Positions 1 through 7,391 of a DNA stretch of 11,440 bases are shown here, piece after piece. This stretch comes from an uncultured Lachnospiraceae bacterium. Its GTDB lineage: Bacteria > Bacillota > Clostridia > Lachnospirales > Lachnospiraceae. The DNA lies in NCBI GenBank assembly GCA_910577675.1, contig CAJTOR010000072.1, positions 1 to 11,440 of the forward strand. Direction: 5' to 3'. Numbering within the stretch: position 1 is the stretch's first letter; every line of letters starts with the position of its first letter. The position numbers and the translations under genes were made by a program. Under the pieces are notes generated by a model. The model searched no databases. It saw only the letters and a program-made list of their open reading frames with translations, and was not told the origin of the DNA.

Positions 1-65
1 TTGTCCACAACATTTTTAATATTTTCCGCCTCGTTGTAGGCGGGGATGATAATCAGTATTTTCAT
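1..65 (-). CDS. Family 2 glycosyltransferase, N-terminal fragment (Dpm1-like), cut by the window edge
   Basis: Only the first 21 codons are present, starting at the ATG at 65 and running off the left edge. The peptide begins MKILIIIPAYNEAENIKNVV, the first beta strand and nucleotide-binding start of a GT-A fold family 2 enzyme. The P-A-Y-N-E-x-x-N-I pattern is most typical of the dolichol- or polyprenyl-phosphate sugar synthase branch, which moves a sugar from a nucleotide donor onto a lipid phosphate at the inner membrane face. An AGGAGG site (69-74) lies 3 nt before the ATG. The gene starts 36 nt after the DUF2142 gene, so it is very likely in the same operon. Its position beside a putative GT-C-type protein suggests it may supply that protein's lipid-linked donor. 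The subfamily cannot be proven from 21 residues. Confidence 0.85.
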   Translation of the reverse strand, partial: MKILIIIPAYNEAENIKNVVD

Positions 66-101
66 ATTCCTCCTTTTACCTCAATACAAATATTTTCTTC
101 C

Positions 102-3100
102 TTATACAACCCAATAACGTTGTAATAACATAAAAATACTATATCCTATTGATGTACCCGTAACTAACAATAAAATAAGATATACAGGCATGTGCCTTCT
201 TAAATTCTGCATCCATTTCGCAATCGGAAAAAGAAATGGCAGAAACAATACTGGAAGAAAATACCTCCCCTGCACTCCCTCAATCGATGGAAAAAGAAGC
301 ATCTGATTTAACAGGCTTCCTGTAGTTCCATATATCATGGAACTCCATCCAACCATTGACAAGATAATTCCTCCCATACTCGCCATAAAGGTAATAACAC
401 AAATTAAATATTTCTTTCCATTCCATTTTTCAGTACTCTCTGCTTTGACAATGGCAGCCGTCAAAAGCCCAACTATAAGCACCCAGATAATACAATCATG
501 CATTATCCCATCCAACCATCCAAAAAGACCACTTCCCTGCTTAATCCAGGCATTACCCTGTGCATTTACTGTATCAAAAATAAGTCGCCCAAACTCTTTT
601 GGAAAACTTATTATTTCGAATACTGTAGTAACCATCCCTGTTTTCGCAAGAATATAAATACCTGTACAGACACAAAGGCACCCACCTCCAAGTAATATCC
701 CCAACAAACTGATTTTTGCTTTCATACTTTTAAACTCAATCTTTCGTTTAAAAATATAAAATTCATATTTTTCAATTGGGATCAAAAGAACTAATAAACC
801 ACACACCACATATACTTTTTTTATCATCAATAAAATAACCAACATTCCAGCAGCCACTGCAAGCTCTTTGATCCCTATCTTTTCTTTATCCAATGCCAAA
901 TACAAAATATAAGCAATTGTCAGGGCAGCAATAATATTATTAAAACTATCATAAGAAAAGGAACCTGCCTGTTGTATTGCCATCGGCATCAGCAAAACCA
1001 TGGCAAACAATTCTTTTTTACAGGGAACAATCCTTATGGCAATTGCTCCAAATAAAGCATAAACCAATAGCGCACCAAATTCTGCAAAAAACAGAATCCA
1101 ACTTGCAGGCAAATGAAACAATACTCCCAGTAATATCCCGCATACTTGTCCAGGGTAGTTTAATACATTAGAATTTAATTTAAATGAAAAATCATATGAA
1201 TTTAATGCTTCATTAAACCCCTTCCAATATGTATCGATATTTACTGTTACAACTCCATTCTGAATTACATCTTCCACTCCTTGTCCGGCAATATCTACAA
1301 CCTGCTTATAGATTTCATTTGCTCCAATACTCTCAAATGCCCATCTCATGTGTACAGGCTCATCCGGTGCCTGAAAAGTTGGCAGTAATATTGAAAAAAC
1401 TATACCAAATAACAATGCTATTACAAAAAAAACTTTTGCTTCCCTGCTCCTTCCTGATTGCATCCACCGTCCCGCTATATTTTCGATACTATATTTTTTC
1501 CAGATAAAAATAAGCCAAACTAATACTATTCCTATTAACATAGCCCCCCAGGCTTTATACCATAACACCTTTTCATTGTTTAATATAATCTTACTTATCC
1601 CATAATACCTGTAACCGGAATCCAAATATTCTTCTGAAAAACCACCTTCATTAATCATATTGAAACTCAGCATAACACGTTCAGCTATATTTAGATTTTT
1701 AACAGGTATCGTAATTTTCTCCTGTCCCCTGTAAATATATTCATATTCCACATCCGCATTTTTTCCGAACCCATCTCCATAGTCAACAAAAACAGCTACA
1801 TTATTTTTCTTCTTATAGTCCGTCCTTTCCAGATAAATTTCCACAGTGTCCGCTCTTGTCCTCACTTCTTCCAGGACAATCTGATCGTAAATGGCATATA
1901 CATTTCCTCTGGCATCATAACGGTAAACTCTACTTGTACAATCTTTCACCTTACTCCTATCATATTCCTGTAAATCACCATCCACTGACAAACCTATATT
2001 TTTAGCAAATGCTTTCAATGACAAACTTCCATAATTTGCATAAGTGCTAAATAACAGACCCAAAAACAGGCTTATTATAGAAATAACAATATAATACATT
2101 TTCTTTTGCTCTTTTATACTTATACCGACCCATACCAGCAGCCATAGCATCCCCCACAGCAAAAAAATAATCAAATTTTCAAATGACACCACCTTTTCTT
2201 TCCGTGACAACTGATACTGGACTTTCCCATTCTCTTCATCACAATAAACACCTAATGCTTGTTCTTCAAAGTCTTCAGTCCATATCTCAAAGTAAAAATC
2301 AGTCGTTTTATCCAAACATATCTTCTTAAAATCAAACTTTAGCAGACGATTATCCTTAATTTGATCCGCTGCAACTTCTTCTTTAAGAAGTAGATTTCCG
2401 CTATTTGTTTCATAAAGTGCAAAATGCAGTTTTCCCTGCTTATATTTTTGCAAATAAGTAGCAAGCCTGATTTCTATTGCCTCAAAATCCTGTGCACTTT
2501 GAAAATTTCTAGCCATTTTTTCACTGTAAGGGCAGATAATATACTGTCCACTCATCGCAGAATCCGGCAATAAATGAAATTCTTCCTTTTTATATACAAA
2601 AACCAGCACTATCCCCAAAACAGATAATATTACATTAATACCAATAATTTTTCTTTTCTCTTTTTTCCAGATCCCACTGATAAAACTGACCAACTGTCCC
2701 AATACATACTTTAACTTGTTCCAAAACAAAAAAACAACCAAAAAGACAGTTAGTAAAACGGCTAAACAAATCGTGATTGGAAATACTTTCTGCATAATCA
2801 ACTCTACAACGATTTCTTTTCCCGTATCCTGTCCTCCCAAAGTACAACTGTTGTAACCATCCCTCTTAGGCACACCATATCCTGTAACTGCGTTTCCCCT
2901 CGCTGCGTCTGTACTACTTATTTCAAGTATATATGTTACTTTCCCGCTTGTTTTTCCATAAAGCGTAATATAACACATCCCATTATCTTCAATCCGTTCT
3001 GCACTAATAACCCTTTTTGCCACTATATTTCCTTCATTATCATATAGCACAATCTGGTACTTAGAGTCGTTATTACGCATAAACGTTCCAAAGCGTACCC

Positions 3101-3329
3101 CTATCTGCAAAACTCCAGGTGGTAACTGTATTTCCTGACGAAGTTTTGCATCCGAAGTTATTTCGCCCAGGACACTTGCATCCTCCGAAAAATTTGAAGT
3201 CCTGCTTCCTTCTACCCTCCAAATACTTTGAGAAAATTGCTGGTCAATCGAAGTAGCTTTAAAAAGCAAGAAAACCATTGCAAATACATAGGCAATTATT
3301 ATATATTTATTTTTTGTTACAATAGACAT
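102..3329 (-). CDS. Large DUF2142 polytopic membrane protein with three extracytoplasmic domains (putative GT-C-type transferase)
   Basis: A 1075-residue protein from the ATG at 3329, chosen because an AGGAGG lies 8 nt upstream; the frame is open to a GTG at 3371 that has no good ribosome site. The C-terminal part is a DUF2142 module: a membrane segment (about 632-650), then FQAPDEPVH (652-660), then SFSYDSFNN (about 790-798), many further helices, and GVQGRYFLP (1018-1026), all hallmarks of that family. From memory, DUF2142 is grouped with GT-C glycosyltransferases; its reaction is not established. The N-terminal half alternates helices with soluble blocks: helix 9-23, domain A about 32-175, helices about 183-203 and 227-246, domain B about 250-382, helices 385-405 and 412-430, domain C about 435-590, helix 594-610. 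Lys/Arg-rich loops put all three domains, and the PDEPVH loop, outside. Domains A and B look like a duplication. The gene is distinctly AT-rich compared with those to its right. Likely role (inference): sugar addition to an exported polymer. Confidence 0.88.
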   Translation of the reverse strand: MSIVTKNKYIIIAYVFAMVFLLFKATSIDQQFSQSIWRVEGSRTSNFSEDASVLGEITSDAKLRQEIQLPPGVLQIGVRFGTFMRNNDSKYQIVLYDNEGNIVAKRVISAERIEDNGMCYITLYGKTSGKVTYILEISSTDAARGNAVTGYGVPKRDGYNSCTLGGQDTGKEIVVELIMQKVFPITICLAVLLTVFLVVFLFWNKLKYVLGQLVSFISGIWKKEKRKIIGINVILSVLGIVLVFVYKKEEFHLLPDSAMSGQYIICPYSEKMARNFQSAQDFEAIEIRLATYLQKYKQGKLHFALYETNSGNLLLKEEVAADQIKDNRLLKFDFKKICLDKTTDFYFEIWTEDFEEQALGVYCDEENGKVQYQLSRKEKVVSFENLIIFLLWGMLWLLVWVGISIKEQKKMYYIVISIISLFLGLLFSTYANYGSLSLKAFAKNIGLSVDGDLQEYDRSKVKDCTSRVYRYDARGNVYAIYDQIVLEEVRTRADTVEIYLERTDYKKKNNVAVFVDYGDGFGKNADVEYEYIYRGQEKITIPVKNLNIAERVMLSFNMINEGGFSEEYLDSGYRYYGISKIILNNEKVLWYKAWGAMLIGIVLVWLIFIWKKYSIENIAGRWMQSGRSREAKVFFVIALLFGIVFSILLPTFQAPDEPVHMRWAFESIGANEIYKQVVDIAGQGVEDVIQNGVVTVNIDTYWKGFNEALNSYDFSFKLNSNVLNYPGQVCGILLGVLFHLPASWILFFAEFGALLVYALFGAIAIRIVPCKKELFAMVLLMPMAIQQAGSFSYDSFNNIIAALTIAYILYLALDKEKIGIKELAVAAGMLVILLMIKKVYVVCGLLVLLIPIEKYEFYIFKRKIEFKSMKAKISLLGILLGGGCLCVCTGIYILAKTGMVTTVFEIISFPKEFGRLIFDTVNAQGNAWIKQGSGLFGWLDGIMHDCIIWVLIVGLLTAAIVKAESTEKWNGKKYLICVITFMASMGGIILSMVGWSSMIYGTTGSLLNQMLLFPSIEGVQGRYFLPVLFLPFLFPIAKWMQNLRRHMPVYLILLLVTGTSIGYSIFMLLQRYWVV

Positions 3330-3337
3330 TTTCTTTT

Positions 3338-3343
3338 CCTCCT
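3338..3343 (-). promoter_or_regulatory. Ribosome binding site deciding the DUF2142 start
   Basis: A perfect AGGAGG on the minus strand, 8 nt before the ATG at 3329. It supports that ATG over the GTG at 3371, which would overlap the stop of the preceding gene by 8 nt and add 14 residues with no upstream ribosome site. Confidence 0.75.
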
Positions 3344-3363
3344 GCCCCAACACAATAAACTCC

Positions 3364-5382
3364 TCAGACACTTTTCACCGCAAAATCATCCCGCATCAAA
3401 TCAAAATTCGGATTAAAATACGGATCACCCTCCTCTAGTTCCTTCTTCCAGCGCTCCTTAAACATTTTAACTTCCTTTTCGAAACGTTTCCTTTTATCCT
3501 TCGTATCCTCCAATCCCCTTGACTTTGACTCATAATGATACAGTTCGGCATATGGAGTAAACACATTCAGATACCCTTCTTTCCTTAAACGCATACAGAA
3601 ATCCACATCGTTATATGCCACCTCAAACGCTTCGTCAAAACCATTTAACTTCTCATAAACCGCCCTTTTTACCATCATACACGCGGCTGTCACCGCACTC
3701 ATATCCTGCGCATAATATAAGCGTCCCATATATCCAAGATTTTCTTTCGGCTGTCTATAATGGGCATGTCCCGCAATCCCGTCCATCCCCATCCCAAGAA
3801 TAATTCCCGCATGCTGGATCGTATCGTCCCCATAATATAATTTTGCTCCAACTGCCCCGACATTTTCCCGTTGTGCATACATCAGCATCTCTTCCATCCA
3901 TCCTGGAGTAATAACTTCTGTATCATTGTTTAGTAAAAGCAAGTATTCTCCCCCTGCTTCCTTTGCGGCATAATTATTTATTTCAGAATAATTAAATGGG
4001 TGATTCCAGTGCAATATCCGGATTCTTTTATTTTTAGCGAGTTTTTCAAAAAGCTCCATGGTGTCCTTTTCCACACTTCCATTATCAACCAAAAGTATTT
4101 CATAATTTTTATAAGTACTTTTTTGCAAAATACTCTCAATACATATTTCCGTATCTTCTGCATGGTCTTTACATGGAATTAAAATAGAAATCAGAGGATT
4201 TCCTTTAATCTTATATTTCAGCCGGTAAATTGTGGGGAATGCTTTTGAACTCTCCACAGTCACTTTTTCCCCGCATGCCTCAATACTATCCTTCACTGCC
4301 TTCTTTCCCGCATCAATTGCATAGGTTTTCGAATTGATATCCGCCGCTACAGAAGCCGGATGCGACCTCCAGTAATATAGCAACTTTGGAATATGATATA
4401 CCTTCTTAGCTTTTGCGGTAAGACGCAAGATCAGGTCATGATCCTGACTTCCATCATATTCTTTTCTAAACCACCCCGCCTCCGTAAGCAAAGAGCGTTT
4501 AAAAACCGAAAAGTGGCAAATATAGTTATTTCCCCGCAGCGTGTCAACTGCATAATCCGGTTTAAAATGCGCCGTAATAATATTTGTAATTACTTTTTCA
4601 AAAGTTGCTTCATCCGTATATAAAAAATCTGGATTTTCTTTTTCAATGGCACACATCATTTCATACAGTGCGGATGGATGCAGCAGATCATCATGGTCAA
4701 ATAAGCCTATGTATTCCCCCGTGGAAATCTCAATACAGGCATTCGTATTCTCGGAAATCCCACTGTTTTTTTCGAGTTTTTTATATCTGATCCTCGCATC
4801 CTTCTTCTGTAAACTAAGACAGTATTTTTCCACATTCCTATGCCCCGCATCACTGCCATCCGCCAGACAAAGCTCCCAGACTTTATAGGTCTGCATCCGG
4901 ACAGATTCAATCATCTCCTCCAAAAATTTCAGCGGAGTATTATAAAGCGGCACCAAGATACTAAACTTAATTTTCTTTTGAAACATTGTCTGTTCCTGCT
5001 TTAACCGTTCTTCCCCAGTCAAATAAAACCGCTCCCCGAAATTTTTTATCCGTCTTTTTTTTGAAAAATGCAACAATACTTTATCCCATGTTTTTCGTAC
5101 TCCATCCTTCCTTAAACTGCGCAGCCCGGAAAGAAAATACCGTCCCGCACTGCTCTTTTGTATTAGTTTCTTTAAGCTTCTTGAAATAAAACGGAAAGGC
5201 TTTGTGATTTTCCAGGAAAATGATTCCTGATAATTTTTACAACATTCCCTGCTCTCCTCCAGCTCTGCTGCCAGTTCATCCCTCTGGCTCATCGCCGCAC
5301 AATAATGAAGTTTGTACGTGTCCAATTCCTTCTGCAATTTCTGATTCTGTTTTTCCAGTTCTCTTTCCCTTGCACTTTTCAT
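3364..5382 (-). CDS. Tandem-domain family 2 glycosyltransferase with N-terminal coiled coil
   Basis: A 672-residue cytoplasmic protein from the ATG at 5382. Residues about 3-50 are a heptad-like, charge-rich coiled coil, followed by the linker SFSWKITKPFR (54-64), a motif I associate with Firmicute polysaccharide glycosyltransferases. Then come two GT-A modules. The first has SILVPLYNT (141-149), ADGSD (174-178) and the metal-binding FDHDD (228-232). The second has SILIPCKDH (399-407), VDNGS (432-436), NNDTE (485-489) and NDVDFC (591-596). Both carry acidic metal motifs, so both are probably active and the enzyme may add two residues or act as a small polymerase. Donor and linkage cannot be read from sequence. 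The open frame extends to a TTG at 5412, but AAGGGG sits 5 nt before the ATG at 5382 (the ATG at 5385 is also possible). The start lies about 10 nt after the methyltransferase stop, implying translational coupling. Confidence 0.92.
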   Translation of the reverse strand: MKSARERELEKQNQKLQKELDTYKLHYCAAMSQRDELAAELEESRECCKNYQESFSWKITKPFRFISRSLKKLIQKSSAGRYFLSGLRSLRKDGVRKTWDKVLLHFSKKRRIKNFGERFYLTGEERLKQEQTMFQKKIKFSILVPLYNTPLKFLEEMIESVRMQTYKVWELCLADGSDAGHRNVEKYCLSLQKKDARIRYKKLEKNSGISENTNACIEISTGEYIGLFDHDDLLHPSALYEMMCAIEKENPDFLYTDEATFEKVITNIITAHFKPDYAVDTLRGNNYICHFSVFKRSLLTEAGWFRKEYDGSQDHDLILRLTAKAKKVYHIPKLLYYWRSHPASVAADINSKTYAIDAGKKAVKDSIEACGEKVTVESSKAFPTIYRLKYKIKGNPLISILIPCKDHAEDTEICIESILQKSTYKNYEILLVDNGSVEKDTMELFEKLAKNKRIRILHWNHPFNYSEINNYAAKEAGGEYLLLLNNDTEVITPGWMEEMLMYAQRENVGAVGAKLYYGDDTIQHAGIILGMGMDGIAGHAHYRQPKENLGYMGRLYYAQDMSAVTAACMMVKRAVYEKLNGFDEAFEVAYNDVDFCMRLRKEGYLNVFTPYAELYHYESKSRGLEDTKDKRKRFEKEVKMFKERWKKELEEGDPYFNPNFDLMRDDFAVKSV

Positions 5383-5387
5383 CATTT

Positions 5388-5393
5388 CCCCTT
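5388..5393 (-). promoter_or_regulatory. Ribosome binding site overlapping the upstream stop codon
   Basis: AAGGGG on the minus strand, 5 nt before the ATG at 5382. Its first base is the last base of the methyltransferase TGA (5393-5395). This decides the start against the upstream TTG at 5412 and suggests that ribosomes ending on one gene re-initiate on the next. Confidence 0.6.
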
Positions 5394-6523
5394 CACCGCC
5401 CAATCCAGCCAATCCGCCTGCTCTCCCGCTCGATTTTTTTCTTCTGCTCGTAAAATTTCGTTTTGATTTCTTCCCATTCCTTTTTTCTTTCCATCTCTAT
5501 TTTCTTCATAATCCCAAACAGCACGGCAACATTCACATGAAGATTTTCTGATAAATAGATTTCCCCGGTAATAACCAGTCTTCCGGTCTGGTCAATCCGT
5601 ATAATAATCTGCGGATCCGTTGTATCAAAAAATATCATCTCCCCCTCCAAAGTTCCGTTCGTCCTCTCTGGCACAAGTTCCTTCTCCCCAAGACGGATGG
5701 ACAATCCCGAAAGAATACAGAAAAAATCTTCCGTAGGGTCAAATCGGATTGTCTTGATATCTTCCGATAATTCAACAGCAAACTGTATCCGCTCCCCCCT
5801 GATTGCATCTTTAATTACAAATTTATTTTCTTCTTTAAACCCGTCCCCCAAGTCATAATAAAGCTGGCTATCTAAGCACTGTCTTAAAGATTCTTCCTTT
5901 GCAATCCGCAACATCACCTCATATTCCTGGATCACATTATGCAAATCATCCCTTTTCCTATATACATCCGCACAATTGCCAATATATGCTGCTGGCATCT
6001 GCACATCACGGTAAAATCCCTGCTGTGCAAAAATCCTTGCCCAGTATTCCTTTCTCTGCACATTAATATGGGTGACATCCTTCAAATCGTTATCGCTGGA
6101 GGAAAACACAAAAAGCTCCGTCAGCTTACAAAGATTTCTTAATGCAGATTCCCCTTCTTCAACCGTCATATGTTCCAGCACTTCAATTGATATAATTAAA
6201 TCAAAATGCTCTGGAAAATCATCCGGCAATGGATTGGAAGCTGAACTTACCCTTACATATGGTCTGATTTCTTTTGCCGCATTTTCTATGGCGTATTCCG
6301 ATATATCAATTCCATATGCTTTCACTCCCCGTTCCCTCAAAGCTTCTACCAGATACCCGAATGCACAGCCCACATCCAAAACCGTTTCAGGTCGATGATT
6401 CTTAACCAGCTCTTCTGCAATATTACTGAAAAACGGATAAAATTTTTCCCTGTCCGAATATTCCGCTTCATTTCCAATATTAAAATAACTTTCATAATAC
6501 TCTGCATTATATATCCGGTTCAT
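5393..6523 (-). CDS. SAM-dependent class I methyltransferase with C-terminal beta module and coiled coil
   Basis: A 376-residue protein starting at the ATG at 6523, with GAGGG 4 nt upstream. Residues about 1-190 form a Rossmann-type methyltransferase: motif I VLDVGCAFGYL (48-58), the acidic end of strand 2 in GIDIS (71-75), and LIISIEVLEHM (109-119), as in the Methyltransf_11/23 group. Residues about 215-330 form a separate beta-rich region containing IRFDPTEDF (259-267). Residues about 338-370 are a Lys/Glu-rich coiled coil. The gene lies directly after the ABC exporter ATPase and before a glycosyltransferase that opens with a coiled coil. By analogy with chain-terminating methyltransferases of ABC-exported O antigens (WbdD-type: catalytic domain plus coiled coil), it may methylate or cap the glycan. 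That is inference; sugar O-methylation at another step is equally possible. An A7 run (5434-5440) lies in the coiled-coil codons. Confidence 0.9.
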   Translation of the reverse strand: MNRIYNAEYYESYFNIGNEAEYSDREKFYPFFSNIAEELVKNHRPETVLDVGCAFGYLVEALRERGVKAYGIDISEYAIENAAKEIRPYVRVSSASNPLPDDFPEHFDLIISIEVLEHMTVEEGESALRNLCKLTELFVFSSSDNDLKDVTHINVQRKEYWARIFAQQGFYRDVQMPAAYIGNCADVYRKRDDLHNVIQEYEVMLRIAKEESLRQCLDSQLYYDLGDGFKEENKFVIKDAIRGERIQFAVELSEDIKTIRFDPTEDFFCILSGLSIRLGEKELVPERTNGTLEGEMIFFDTTDPQIIIRIDQTGRLVITGEIYLSENLHVNVAVLFGIMKKIEMERKKEWEEIKTKFYEQKKKIERESRRIGWIGR

Positions 6524-6599
6524 ATTACCCTCGACTTCCTAAAATAATGATTTTCCTAATATATTTTTTCTTCTATCAAAAACCTTTCCAAAAAATAAT

Positions 6600-7331
6600 T
6601 TACACCGTACTGTTCTTATACATCGCACACACTTCTTTTGTTTCCCCCACCATCCTAACCTTCCCCTTCTCAAGCCACATCACCCTCCCACACAGCCTCT
6701 CAATCTGGTCAACCGAGTGTGACACAATAAGCACCGTCGTCCCGCCAGCCATCATCTCCTGGATTCGCTTTTCGCATTTTTGCTGGAACAGGAAATCCCC
6801 CACGGCAAGGATTTCATCCACAATCAGGATCTCCGGTTTTACCAGGGTTGCTATCGAGAATCCGAGCCTTGCAACCATGCCGGATGAAAAGTTTTTTAAG
6901 GGGACATCCACAAATTCTTTAAGCTCTGCAAATGCAATGATTTCATCAAACCTCTCCCTCATAAAATCCCTGGGATATCCCAGCACGGAACCATTCATAA
7001 ACAGGTTTTCCCTTGCTGTCATCTCAAAGTCAAAGCCCGCGCCAAGCTCGATTAAAGGTGAGATTGTACCGTTTGTTACCACATGCCCCACCGTCGGCTT
7101 TAATATTCCTGAAACCAGTTTTAACAGCGTACTTTTCCCGGAACCGTTTAATCCCACAATCCCGAAAATCTCGCCCGGCTCAATCACCGCCGACACATCG
7201 GAAAGCGCCGTGAACTCCTCATAAAAGAGCTGGCGTTTTATCAGCTTTATGAAATACTCCTTCATATTGTCGATGCGCTCCCTCGACATATTGAATTTCA
7301 TTGTCACATGGTCAATCACGATCGCAGGCAT
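6600..7331 (-). CDS. Polysaccharide ABC exporter ATP-binding subunit (Wzt/TagH type, short form)
   Basis: A 243-residue ATPase that would power export of a lipid-linked glycan across the cytoplasmic membrane with the permease encoded just upstream. Visible motifs: Walker A GLNGSGKST (60-68), signature NFSSGM (147-152) in place of LSGGQ as is usual in Wzt/TagH proteins, Walker B ILIVDE (168-173) followed by ILAVGD, and the switch histidine in SHS (204-206). The N-terminal stretch FNMSRERIDNMKEYF (13-27) matches the extra segment seen in TagH-like ATPases. The protein ends about 20 residues after the last core strand, so it lacks the C-terminal carbohydrate-binding domain of long Wzt proteins such as those of E. 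coli O8/O9a. The ATG at 7331 has GGAG 2 nt and GGGGG 8 nt upstream. It begins 60 nt after the permease stop. Confidence 0.95.
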   Translation of the reverse strand: MPAIVIDHVTMKFNMSRERIDNMKEYFIKLIKRQLFYEEFTALSDVSAVIEPGEIFGIVGLNGSGKSTLLKLVSGILKPTVGHVVTNGTISPLIELGAGFDFEMTARENLFMNGSVLGYPRDFMRERFDEIIAFAELKEFVDVPLKNFSSGMVARLGFSIATLVKPEILIVDEILAVGDFLFQQKCEKRIQEMMAGGTTVLIVSHSVDQIERLCGRVMWLEKGKVRMVGETKEVCAMYKNSTV

Positions 7332-7391
7332 TTCTCCATCCCCCTGTAAACCTACTTCTCTTACAAAAATTAAATAAGTACAAATTCTTTT

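Noticed and set aside
3330..3371. GTG start at 3371 for the DUF2142 protein
   Set aside because: The added 14 residues encode the ribosome site itself (Gln-Glu-Glu over CAGGAGGAA), and the ATG at 3329 has AGGAGG at 8 nt.
5383..5412. TTG start at 5412 for the tandem glycosyltransferase, overlapping the methyltransferase by 20 nt
   Set aside because: No ribosome site before the TTG, while AAGGGG is well placed for the ATG at 5382; the extra residues are a Gly-rich read-through of the upstream stop region.
5393..5412. Methyltransferase and tandem glycosyltransferase as one gene broken by a frameshift
   Set aside because: The second gene has its own ATG and ribosome site, and the joined linker would be an unusual Gly-rich stretch; kept only as a slippage possibility.
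6547..7224. 225-codon plus-strand open frame opposite the exporter ATPase
   Set aside because: It lies antisense to a fully motif-complete ATPase, its peptide is Ser/Pro/Thr-rich without recognisable motifs, and there is no good ribosome site; it is a shadow of the minus-strand codon bias.
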